DNA of 64,000 nucleotides from Dasyornis broadbenti (taxonomy: Eukaryota; Chordata; Aves; Passeriformes; Dasyornithidae), in contig VZRN01006383.1 in the NCBI GenBank assembly GCA_013397935.1, forward strand, positions 230,600-294,599. Reading direction: 5' to 3'. The position numbers and the translations under genes are program-made. The notes below the pieces were generated by a model. It did no database searches. It saw only the letters and a list, made by a program, of their open reading frames with translations, and had not been told where the DNA came from. Positions within the stretch are counted from its first letter, which is position 1, and each line of letters begins with the position of its first letter. Shown piece by piece: positions 43,401 through 55,400 of the stretch.

Positions 43401-46400
43401 TCACTGCAGCATTATCATTACGAAAATAACTGTCAGTTCTTCTATTCATCTTATTACTGTTCATAGTATAAGACACATAAGTAAACAGATCCACTTTGCT
43501 ACATCATACACAGTTGTGACTGACACACTGTACTAACTGACTTGGTGATCTCATCCTTCATATCTTTAGGCTGTGTTATGATTCTATTCACTAACTCCTA
43601 CACCACTTACTAAACACAATTTATCTTTATGACACTTTAAAACTGATGAGTTTTCAGCAACAGAATCTGCTGCAGTTATTTAAGTATATTATCCACAGTA
43701 CCACAGACAAGATCTACAGTGAGTTTGAACACGAATTTGTGGAAAGACTTTTCCTTTTGAAAGAACTGAAAAATGCACAATAATGAGAAAGCAAACAACT
43801 ACAGCTTTGCAGTAATTAGCATCCAGAAAAACAATTCAGCAACCTCACAGAATGAAGTAAAACCAAAACAAATTGATTTTTCTTCAAATTAAGAAACCCT
43901 TATGTTCAGTATCTTACAGAAATTCTGCACAGAATAAAAAGAAAGTTGTAGAAGACCCTGAGAAATTTTAAGTGTCTCACATAGTTCCTGGGCTTTCAAG
44001 AGCATTTGACTGAGATTCCAACATATTTACATTTTATTTGGGAAAAAAAGAAGTATGGCAAGAAGGCTAAGACAAAATTGTCACTGGCATTGCTGTTTAA
44101 AACATATTTTATTTAAAAAAAAAACAAAAAACCAACAAAGCAACAAGAATGTGGCAATGTTATTTTCACAAAAACTACAATAAAAAATCCCTCTGCTCTC
44201 TCTGCATAGAATTTAAGTTCTCAGCTTTCAGACACCTTGTTAATATGAGGAATGTCTTGTAAACAGATGGTCTCTAAAAATGACAGTGCCAATTAAACCT
44301 CAGAATTAAGAAAACCAGACACACTTATCAAAACACCTTAATGTGAATTAGTTCAATTAAAACCACTTGCTCGAGGTAGCTGTATTGCTGCTGATGCACT
44401 AACCCCACGCAGCCCAAATGGTTTATATATTCACCAGTAACAGAAAACATGTAAAGAATACCCTCTTGTTCCACCAGAAAAACCACATCATCAGTTTGCT
44501 GGCATACCAGGAAAAGAAAGTTTAACATGAACTAATTTCTTAATTGGTTGTCTAGCATTACAAGCAAGTATAACACAGCAGCAGGGAACTACAACAGCAC
44601 ATATACCCTCAGGACTAATAAACATCTGGACTACATTAGCAAAGCTGATCTTGCTTTCACCCTACCAGAAGATAGCGCTTGAAGACTGCACACTAAGGCA
44701 TAAATCTTGTAAAAAAAGTGAGAGTTAACTTACAAACAATTTTTCTTCTATCCCAGCTCGTTCCCTCTCTGGAGCCAGCAGCTTAAATTTAGCAGCATAA
44801 TGTAGTACAATGAATTAATAGTAGTACGGCCTGCAGACAATAATATTTATAAACCTAAATAAACTAAGCAAATATTAATTTACTGCCCACTCAGTATTTG
44901 ATTTGTGTACTACTTTTACATTCCTAGATCCTGAATGTAGGACAGCAACAATCTAAAGTTTCAAGAAATTAACTTTCTACTGTGCTAACAGATTTTAAAA
45001 AGTATAAACAGCATGAATACAATACTCCTGGTAGATCCTTACTTTTAAAAAATACACTGCATCTTGGAAGCTACAAAAGTATTTTTTTTTCCAAAATACA
45101 GCATCTAAATGGAGCGTATCTGTCAGTGACTCCAGTGCCAAGTGTATATTTAACTACGGAAACACCGGCAAAATAAATGCACTACATTCTCTTCTTCTAC
45201 CCAACAGTAATGACAAAACAAAAGTATAATGAATGCCTTATTATATTTACACCTTCCAATCATGAGAAGATCAAATATGAAGTCTTAAGGATCTCAATAC
45301 TGCTTTAATTTTCTTTTTTTTTTTTTTTTTTAAAAAGGATTTTATTGGGGTTCAACTTTTTGTGCACAGGTATTTTAAAGTTGCACATTTGGATGTTGTG
45401 TGAAATAAAAATATTTCAGTGGTTTTGTTCACACCTCTTCTGTTCTAGTGCAGTAAGATCTCATCAAAATAATCTAAAGAACAACGTAAGAGCACAATTC
45501 TTTCTGATATTATTTCTCTAATTTGTGCTTTCACTTTGTGTAAATCAAAAGCCACCTGTGCAGACCCCTAATTGCAAGTTTATCACACTACAGGGTACTT
45601 CTGTTCCTACAGTGCCTATAGCTCACGTACAAACCTCGACCCAGTTTTTTGGATTGTTACCTGCAAACTCGTGGCATACAGTGCGTTACAACCTCCATTA
45701 AAAAGACAACTGACATGAAATTTGCCTAAAATAGATTTTTCTGTGATACATAAACCAGTCAACGATTTAAACTTTTAAAAGCTGCTTTACTTTCATATTC
45801 CTAAATTATTACCATACTGAGCATAAAAATTGTTCTGCAATATCCATTGCTCCACAACTGCCTGGGCTTTTTCCCTGCTCTGAGGTCTGGCAGGCGGAGG
45901 TTCCTTGAGGGAGTCACACATCTCTCGCCTCCCTCTATAATCCAGCCTCAGCCACTCTGCAATTCTGCCAGCCTGGTGCATCAATTACATGACTTTCAGT
46001 AAAGATTTTTACAAAAGCTGCTGGTGATCAGGGGATAAATAAAGTGCCAGTACTACTTGCAGTGACAAAGAAAATTGTTAACAAGTGACCAAGCTTAGGC
46101 TAAGTAATCTTTCAGTGAGATTTTCTGTGTTAAGTCAAATGTCAGTCATCACACAGACTTGTTCATATACAACATGTATATGTACATACAACATACACAA
46201 CATTTATATGAGCAAGAGTAAATAAAAGAAAAAAAGCCCCTACAAGATGTGCAACCAGGTGAATTCAGCTACTGTGTTTTCTCACCCGTTATGTATCTTA
46301 CAGTGAATTTTCTCACAGGCTACAATAGTGCGGGAAGGCTGATCTAAAGCCTCCTGACTCTCTGAAGGGCAGCAGACTTCCTTACCAGCCTTAAACACCT

Positions 46401-49400
46401 TTGAACATTTTTTCCTGTGCACAGCGGGCCCTTGTCCTGTGCTACAGCCTGACCACCCACTGTTGCTTGTTGACCAAACACACAGTGCCTGGAGCCTGCA
46501 CCGACACAACCAGGATAAGATTCCTTTCAAGGACACCGCATTGAGAATTTCAATTTGTCTAGGCAAGAAATTAGGCAAGTAGGAGAAATTACTGAAAAAT
46601 TAACCTGCTCAACAGATGAATGGCTGCATTTTATTCTTTTTCCTAAGTATTTTTTCTTCCTAACCTTAGAGTTTATAGGGATCTGGCATTTCTAAGTGAC
46701 CAAGAAGAAAATGGCTTGTTTTTACAGAAAAGCAATGAATGTGGAAGATTAAAATTGACACATTTTATAGAAAAAAATTTTTTGGGGAGACATTTAAAAA
46801 TGAATGCTTTTTTAAGTCTTAAGGCTAGTCTTCATTATTGAAAATGTATTTATAATGAAACTATTTTTCAGTTTACTACAAAAAGGGTAACTGGGCCTAT
46901 TCTAGTGGTGTTCTAAGTATTTCACAGCCTAAGGATATGGCTTACTGTCAATCCTTCAGGTCAAAAAATTCTGAAACAAGATCCAAGCATTCAAGTTCAG
47001 CACATAAATAAAAATTACTTCATTTTACTAGCACTAGCTCCAACAGACGTTAACATCATCAGCAACTTTGAAAAAACTCACATTAACTTAATTGTGCAAA
47101 TAAAGGCTAAAAAGAGTGGAGCAGACACAAAGGTAAAATTCTGGCCACTGAAGAGTTTCACTCTATCTTCAGTCATACTAATCTTTAAAATTTTGATTGT
47201 AAGGTTACCTGTATTGTTTTCTAATTGCAATAGTTACTCTCTTTATAGTACCTTAATATTATTTAAAGTATTATATAAAATAAGAATGCCCCCATAACTT
47301 CTGAATATGCCAGATTCTACCCAAATTTCTACAGTACTGCAAAGTTACAAATACAAGTAGTAAACGAGGAAATGAATCTGCTATCAATTTTTGTACTGAT
47401 CACTTTTTATTCTCTCACTCTCTTCTTTTTTTTTTTTTTAATTAATAACCCATTAAGGGTTTGCTTGACATCTGCTGTCAAAAGGGTATTTCTGTTATGG
47501 ACAGGGGATGTGGTTTAGACATGAAATGGCTCCCAGCTGCAAGAATTCTTCTTCCAGATGTACAGTAAGCAAAGGCAATGGAAGAGAACCAGCTGCTAGG
47601 ATAACAAATTGAAAAGGCCCTTTTGACACAAGCCTCGCCGGCCTGTCTGATCTAACAAAGATGGATCATTCATTGCAAGGTGAATAGAATCTCAGTGTGG
47701 CACAGAAGAAAGAGCAACATGGTCTAAGCATCCATTTCTCTCTTTCACACTAAGTACAGCTGCTGTTACTTTGGCACAGAAAAACCCTGCAGTTTTTTAC
47801 AGTATCTGGAGAGCTGTGCATCATACTCAGTGCTGCAAAAATTACAGGAACTATAAGCAATAAGAACTAAAATTAAAATAATAATAATAATAATAATAAA
47901 TAAATTTAAAAAAAAATTACAGTGACTGTACTAGTGTACTCCTGTTTGGAGAGCTGGCTCCACATTGGGAACTTCAATTGGTTGTATATTATATATTTTG
48001 CAAGCCAAAGGGCAGCAGAAAGATCACACTATTACTATTACTATGTTAGTGTTTTCATTTACAGCTTTAGTTTCTAAAGGGTATGAACAGGTGGCTTATT
48101 TGCAATAATATTAAATAGTATTTCAGAAAGATTTGTGTCACAGATGAGCGATTTAGACTGCTCAAAGAATCACCAAAGATATTGGCAAAAGTGGTTTTAA
48201 AACAAATTTGTAAAAGTGAGACATAGTAAGTTCACAACAACCTGTTAAGAAATTAAGGCTTTCTCAGCCAGTCTGATGATAACTGGATGGGAGTCCCGAT
48301 CCATTTTAGCTCAAAGGATCATGAAACCTACTAAGCCACTATTAAAGTCTAAGCAAATAACCACTGGCCACACAGAAAATAGTCTTAACCTCCACAGCTT
48401 CTATCCCTGATACTCACATTAAGAATCCCATTGCTTAACTCCGTTTGGCTATCTGCCCAGTGCCTCAGGCAAATTTTAAACTAAACCTCATTTATTTACA
48501 TTTATTTTCATGTCATTTTATGTCATTATGTTCTCCATGTTTCCTGCACTCCAACAAATCTGGGAAGTATAAACCATAGTGAAAAACTACAATTATGCCT
48601 TAATAATAGAGGAATTGCCAAGTATAGCTAAAATTCTAAAATACAGAAAATCTTAAGGAAACCATTTCTGAAGGAAAACATTTAGTACCCAGGTACCAGA
48701 ACTGAAAGTCCCTAGATGCCTACAAATCGTAAGATCAAAGGTCAAAAGCAGCATTTCAGGCTTTAGCCAATACAAGGCATAAAATACCAGCACAATTCAG
48801 TTTACCATGCAAATATTTCTTACTAGAGATCTAATAAATACTCTCTTGAGTGAGCATACGCTCTTCCACATTAACCTTTATATTCATGGCTTGAAAAAAC
48901 GCTCTTTTTCCATTTTTTTCTGTCTCATGCACCTCCTTCTCTTTAATATATCTACATGTTAAGTAACAGCAGCAAACTGGCTTTACCTACTTCAGGTCCT
49001 TCCAGTGGACAAAAACAGTGGGATATGACCAGATACATAACAATAATTCATCTATGCTTCAGGAAAACTTCATAACCATAAAAACAGTTTCAAGAATAAT
49101 AAAAGAGCAGAACTGCCTATTCCATTAATAAGGCAGATAACATTTTAAGTTTTCTATTTAACACAGTAAATCCATGTATTTACAAGCGCTACTACACAAG
49201 CAGCGCTAGAGCTCCAGCCAACTGCACGTGTGACCCACATCTACAGCTGCACCTTTAATGAAAGAATCTGACCATCAGAGAAGCAGGAGAATGGCTTCAT
49301 ACAAGGACAGGAGCATGGGAGGTTTATGTTTTGGGTATCTCCTGTATTGCCTCACTATGACTTTGGCTATGCTGTTTGGTCTCCTTGTCCAGGCTACTTA

Positions 49401-52400
49401 TACTTCAGTGCAGGAGAAATTCTGATCTGCTGTCTTATCTGCACTTTAGCCCACTCCTCAAAACATGTGGGCTTGGATTCAAACAGTTTCTCATAATATG
49501 AACATCACATGCCTGCATTTTTTTGCCTCGTAAATGTGGAGGGTCTGTTATAGCAAGAAAAAGATAGGCTAAAGGCAATGATGTGATTAATAACAGCCAT
49601 ATCTTAGCACATAACAAAACATTAATCTACATAATGCAAAATTAATCAACAAACCAACAGGATACTTTAGACTGAGGGGAAACACTACATCCATACACAT
49701 ACAGAATTATTCCTCAAGGGAAATAATACACTCCAAAATGCTGCTGTAAAGTACTTCATACACAGGACTTCCTCGTTCTACTTGCACCCATTGAAATAAA
49801 TGCAACCAATTAACTAAAGATTAGATTACTAAACCTATTATGATTAATGTCTATTAAAATCAAAGGAAAGATTCAATTAAACAATTTGCTGTTGGCAGTT
49901 GTCAGCTTTTTAAGTCACACTGCCAAATTATTTGACAAAGCTTAGCACAGCTTCATACACCCTTTCAGTTTTTGGAAATAATATTAACACAAGTTGGATT
50001 AGCTGGAAACAGACAGTATCTGAAACACACAGGATTTCTGCTGATCCCTGAAACAAATTCTGAGAAAGAACTCCAAGATCACTACAGCCCTGTAAACTTG
50101 CCATGGTTTCTTTTTTCAGGTTGCATCAGAGACTGCACCATGTTATGATACTAAAAGATACTTTGCACATCTAGGACATCATTCCAACTGCTGAGTATTT
50201 CTTACAAAATGGAGTTAATCTCTGGTAATATACAAGCCCAGAGGTTTTAAAAAAAAAAAATTTGTGGTAGTACTGAAGGATTCACACTTAGATCAAAAAT
50301 ACATACTTAGATATCAACCTAAAACCTATATTTAAATATATCTTTAATACACAATTTTCTGGTAGAACCTTCCAACAGCTTATCATCTAAATTAGCTCAT
50401 GCCTCTCCTTCAATCTGGAGACCCTTGGAAATGCAACTATTAAAAAGAGGACCGTCATCAGATTAAGATCCTATAGAGGATTTAGAAAACTAGACTTATT
50501 TCTTGTCAATACTGGGGATTTTTCCTGACTGCCATACTATTGGCCTGGATTAGATAAGTCACAGTCTATTCCAGAAGATAGGAGAAGATGCTATTTCTAT
50601 ATAAGAAAATGAAATTATTTCAGTTGCAATGACTTCTAGTTGTGTGGAGACAATTGGAACAATTTTGTCCCATAGAATACACTGTTGACTTGTCATACTA
50701 GCAACAAAATTCTCCTTAGAATTTACTTAGGATTGTGCTTTAGCTTGTTTAGCAAATAATTGCAGTGTTAATCTTTTCTTTCTGAATACATCATGGGCAG
50801 CAAATAAATTCTTTGACAATACTTGCAGTTTGACAATCAGCTGCAAAAATCCTGTCCAGAATGGTTTAAAAAATCCCAACCTTATCCAGGTAAGAAAAGC
50901 AGAGACTTTGTCTAACTCCAAATCCATTTCAAGGAGTAAAAGTCATGTGCAGTGACCCAGAGCACAGTTCTGCTTTCAAAACTAATAAAATAGCAGCAAA
51001 ATGCTTCGGCACAAGCTCAGTTGGAAGGTGAAAAATTTTGCAGAAATGTAAAAATAGATACAATCTGCTACTGAGGTTTAAGTTTACTATGCTGAAAAGT
51101 TTTGACTCAGTCAGTCTGAACTCACAGATTCAGTTGGCAAAAGAACTAAGGTAAGAGTAGCCAGAAATAGTTGGTATGCTCAAGATGGAACTATAATTGC
51201 TGTCTGCTTGTTCCAGCATTCATAATACGAAGACTGCCATTTGCTAGAAACAATGGCTAATATCCCAGTTGAAAAGGCAAACCTAATAAAAATTTTAATG
51301 CCTTTTTCATTAGAATATCAGTCCTATGACCCATCTCGTCCTCCAAATGCTTGATAAACCAAGAAAAAAACCTTGTTTTGAAGCATGTGTTAAGTGGAAG
51401 ACTTCAATGTTTGAAAATTTATTACTATTTTATCTTAAAAAGAGCCTATGAATTTATGAAAATATAAATAATGTTTCTAACTTGTTTAAGTTGAATAGAT
51501 CCCACAAAGTCTTGCATAACCAAACTGAGTAAAACTGCACACTTTCTCTGTTTGAAAAGCATACACCTATTAAAGTAGATTAAAATGCATTCCATGTCTC
51601 CAATCACAACCAGCATTTTTCTACTTGGCAGTAAATGCCAATCCTTCTGAGCTTTCTTTCTTTCGTCTCCCACCTGGTGTATGCCAAAATTAAAGATCTG
51701 TGGAAAGGAAAAATCATGCTAAGCAACTTTCCTTTGTCCTACTAGATACTAAGTGAGAAATTCAATCCGCTAGGATTGATTCTTGAGTATTTAAAAACCT
51801 GTCCAAAAAACTATAATCAATAGAACACCACGTAGAAGACTGGAAAAAAACTACTGGAATTCAATGAACTGTTACCATTTCTTTCAAACATGCACAAAAT
51901 ATTAACTATTGATACATGCATTTGCTGGGCATTCAAATTATTTAAATTTCCTCTTCTATGAGCTGAACAAAGCTGTAACATAACAGCCCCTTTGATATTA
52001 AGGCTGAGGTAAGCAGATTTGTTGCAAGAAAAATACAAAACAGGCTGAGATTTTTCAAGACAAATCGAGGAATTTAGACGCATTTTCCACCCATTCACTG
52101 GAACCTGCATATCAAAATTATATAGACCACTAAAACAAAAAGTCTCGAGCGTTAAGTATCTTCATGTCTCTACTTTTCTTGCTGAAAAGCTGGAAAACGG
52201 CCATAAAAAAATTTGTAAGCGAGAGAGGAAAGAAACTTAGCATTACTAAGCATGGCTATTTTCACAAGTGAGTTTTACTCCCGATAACTGAATGTTGTGA
52301 GACTGGTGGTGGTGTCTCATGAGGGGTTTTGACAAGGAAAGAAGATGGGGAGGTTTTGGAAACATTGTGAATTTTGACCAAGGGGCCAGGAAAACAATTA

Positions 52401-55400
52401 GGCATTCCACCTGGTTCCACAGTACATCACACCGTGTAGTGGAACAAAGATGGTCGGTGCACACTTTTAAGCTAAACCTTATTGACATCACTGTCACAAA
52501 GGATGCACCCGGTGAACTCCATACCCCATGTCACAACCTCTGCGACAGAAAGTTAAAGACTCCTGCCGAAAATTTACAGCACATTTCTGCAGCAGCTCCA
52601 ACTCAGTAAAACTTCTGTGGTTTCTCAGAATAAAACACCTTATTTGGCTTGGGATATGCATGCACTAACACTAAACATGGGGATTACCATTAGCCAAGGG
52701 ATGCTGGATTCCAATACACCTATTCATTTCAGAACTGGCAGCAAACTCTGTAAGACTTCTTGAGAAACAAGGCACTGCTTTGAATTTCCTAATTTGAAAA
52801 TCCAGTTTTCAGATTTTACTGCTTGAAATGTCAGGCCAGCAGCATTTCACCTGCTGGAAGGCTTTTCATATGTAGGCTAATATGATAGATCATGTTCATT
52901 TGTAGCTAACTTGCTGCCGCACCTGCAAGCAATACCTGTACTTTTCTCTGAGGAGCAAGGTTGGCAAAGACAGAATACAACTATGCATTCATACTGATCT
53001 TAATAATAACTTTGCCTAAATAACCCCTTTGTCCAGCTCACAGGTCTGTGCAGATTCAGTGTAACCTGAATTTTGAAACTGCACAGAAACAAAAAACAAG
53101 AGAAATCCCTAATATCATTCACTACATATCAAGGAATTCCGCATTATTCCACTGTGCCCCTATGTTCTGTGTATCCATTTACTAATAGAATATCTTGTGA
53201 CACAGGAATCTAACTGGCAGATTCAGAGAACAATCCAAACTTGATGTAACCTCAAATAAACGTTTCAAGAGGATAGTAAACCACAGATAAATGATTGAAA
53301 TTAAATGCTTTTCCCATGCAAAGAGCTTAAAAGTTATAAGTTAAGCAATAAGAAAACTCCAACTGCTGTTTTGTTTTTATAATAGAATCAAGAAAAAGTA
53401 TTCAAGTAAGTCAGTATTCAGCTTTGTAAAATGCTAATTGATGGGGAAAATCTCAAATATCCTCTATACACTACAACTCGTCAAATAAAAGGCAATGCCA
53501 AGTTCTTAAATGTCAAATACATATATATATATAAAAAGGTACAATAAAAATGTATCCTTGCCTTTTTGTTCTTTAACATAGCTCTCCTTACAGTTGTGCA
53601 TGAGCTGCAGAATCCACTGATGTTGAGCACCAATGCACTGCCAAGCTGGGTCCCCAGGTGCATGAAGATCAGAGAGATATCTGTAAAATCCAGTCCAAAA
53701 ATCACAGCTCTGACTTGACACAATGAAGACCTCATTAAAACAGACCAAAGATGTGCTAAGAAATACTTTTTGTTTTTACATAATTTTAAAAATTGTATAA
53801 TAGGCATTAAGATGCCTATTATATCCACTGCAAACAGAAGCTTTGCATTCTCGCTTCTTCATTTAGTGAGGCAAAATTCCACCAAAAAACCTTATAGGAA
53901 TAACACCCTCCATGCATCTTTAATATCATATTAATATGTATTTCCAGTCATGCCTCTAGTAAAGTATGCAGGAAACCAAGATCTTTATCTGCAAGGTTGC
54001 ATTTTAGTGCTTCATATTTCACTGGAACCCATGATGGCATCTCAAGCACATAAAATACGGTATTTTTCTTCTTAGTGTATATATCCTGATGGTATAATCA
54101 TGTAATCTTAACAAGTAATTACCGAAGGAATTAATTTCTGGCAGCTCATTAATTTTAGCACATGGATGCACAAAGACATGTAAACCAAGCTCCTGGGTTG
54201 GTTTTTTTTGTTTGTTTTGGTCTGGTGTGTTTTTTCTGTGCACACACTATCTGAAAAAAAAGATGGAGGAGAGATAACAAAAAGGATTGAGGCTTCTAAT
54301 TTGCAGAAGCAAAACACTGTTTGTCTTTAGGGAGAGAGGAGTATTAGAAGCCAGCTGTTCTGATTTCGAAGAGAACACAAAAGGAATGCAGTGTCATGTA
54401 TGGCATTCAAGACTGACAACAATACTTTCAAAAGAGTATTTTTGAAAGGTGGTAGCTGCTCTACTGTTTAAGGTACTCCACTATATTCTGCATTAATGAG
54501 ACTTGGGACGGATTAAAAAAATTCAAGATGCTTAAGGTGAACTATACCGATATATTATCTTAAGCAGCCCAGGGAATGTTTAACTCCCTCACAAAAGCTG
54601 TTTTACTACAATAATACCTAATGTTAATTAGGACTGTGTTGCAAAATTCTGTCTTCTTTGACAACTGTCTGCAGTGCTCGAACAAAAAATAAACTGTCAA
54701 AGTAGGATTGGTTGGATGGATGAGGAAATTACACAACTAACCATTTTGACATGGTGACATTTATAACTTATGAGCTCAAGTGCTTCTCAGTCTTAAGGGG
54801 GACTTCAGTCTTTTCTTAGGCACAAAATTAAAAAAAAAATACCACTGGTCTTGAAATACATTCATCTACTTGGCTGCTAAGTGCTATGGTAAACTATTTC
54901 TGAACAGTATAAAATAATTAACAGTGTAAATACCCTAATACAATGAGAGGAAAATATGAATTGAAGCTGAGGGACAAAACCACAGTATTTTAAGTCTTGG
55001 TCAACCTTCAACTTCAGAGACATAAAAAACAAACACAGCAAGGAAGAAAAAACCCTCATAGTAAGAGCAGGATTTATGAAAACTATTTTACAATTTGGAT
55101 TTAGTTAATTTCATTTTTGCTGAAGTCCTCTGCAGAAAATTTACTTCATACCTTGCTTCCAGAAAATTTACACTAAAACCATGTATATCTAGAGCAGGGA
55201 AACTAATTTAATAGTTTTGTATGCTGGGATTCTGTTGATTCATTAGAACTGAATTAGTCCACATTCATCCACTCCCTGCTCTTCTTCATTATACTTTCTA
55301 CATGTGGAATACATTTGGTTACATAAACATGGTCTGCTTTAACATAGGCTGGGGCAGTTTTAAAGATTCATTAGTTCAAGGTAAAGGGCTAGAAGAACAA

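Larger units (their letters stand above)
41907..53561 (-). other. EXOC2: EXOC2 intron between exons 5 and 6, GC-AG type
   Basis: 11,655 bp, the longest complete intron in the window. Its donor is GCAAGG and its acceptor is CTTCTTCAG. Contents: a CR1 fragment (42781-43025), a candidate truncated retrocopy (45314-45781), GC-richer patches (45830-45980, 46310-46570), a block that could be conserved non-coding DNA (47440-47710), an AAT repeat (47875-47903) and an AT repeat just inside the donor (53521-53532). Confidence 0.9.

Noticed and set aside
52246..52609. Overlapping open frames of 83 (minus) and 96 (plus) codons
   Set aside because: Neither resembles a known protein, and no repeat family is recognisable.
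53543..53561. Extending exon 5 by 19 nt to a GT donor
   Set aside because: It breaks the reading frame into exon 6, whereas the GC donor restores the conserved Gly codon.
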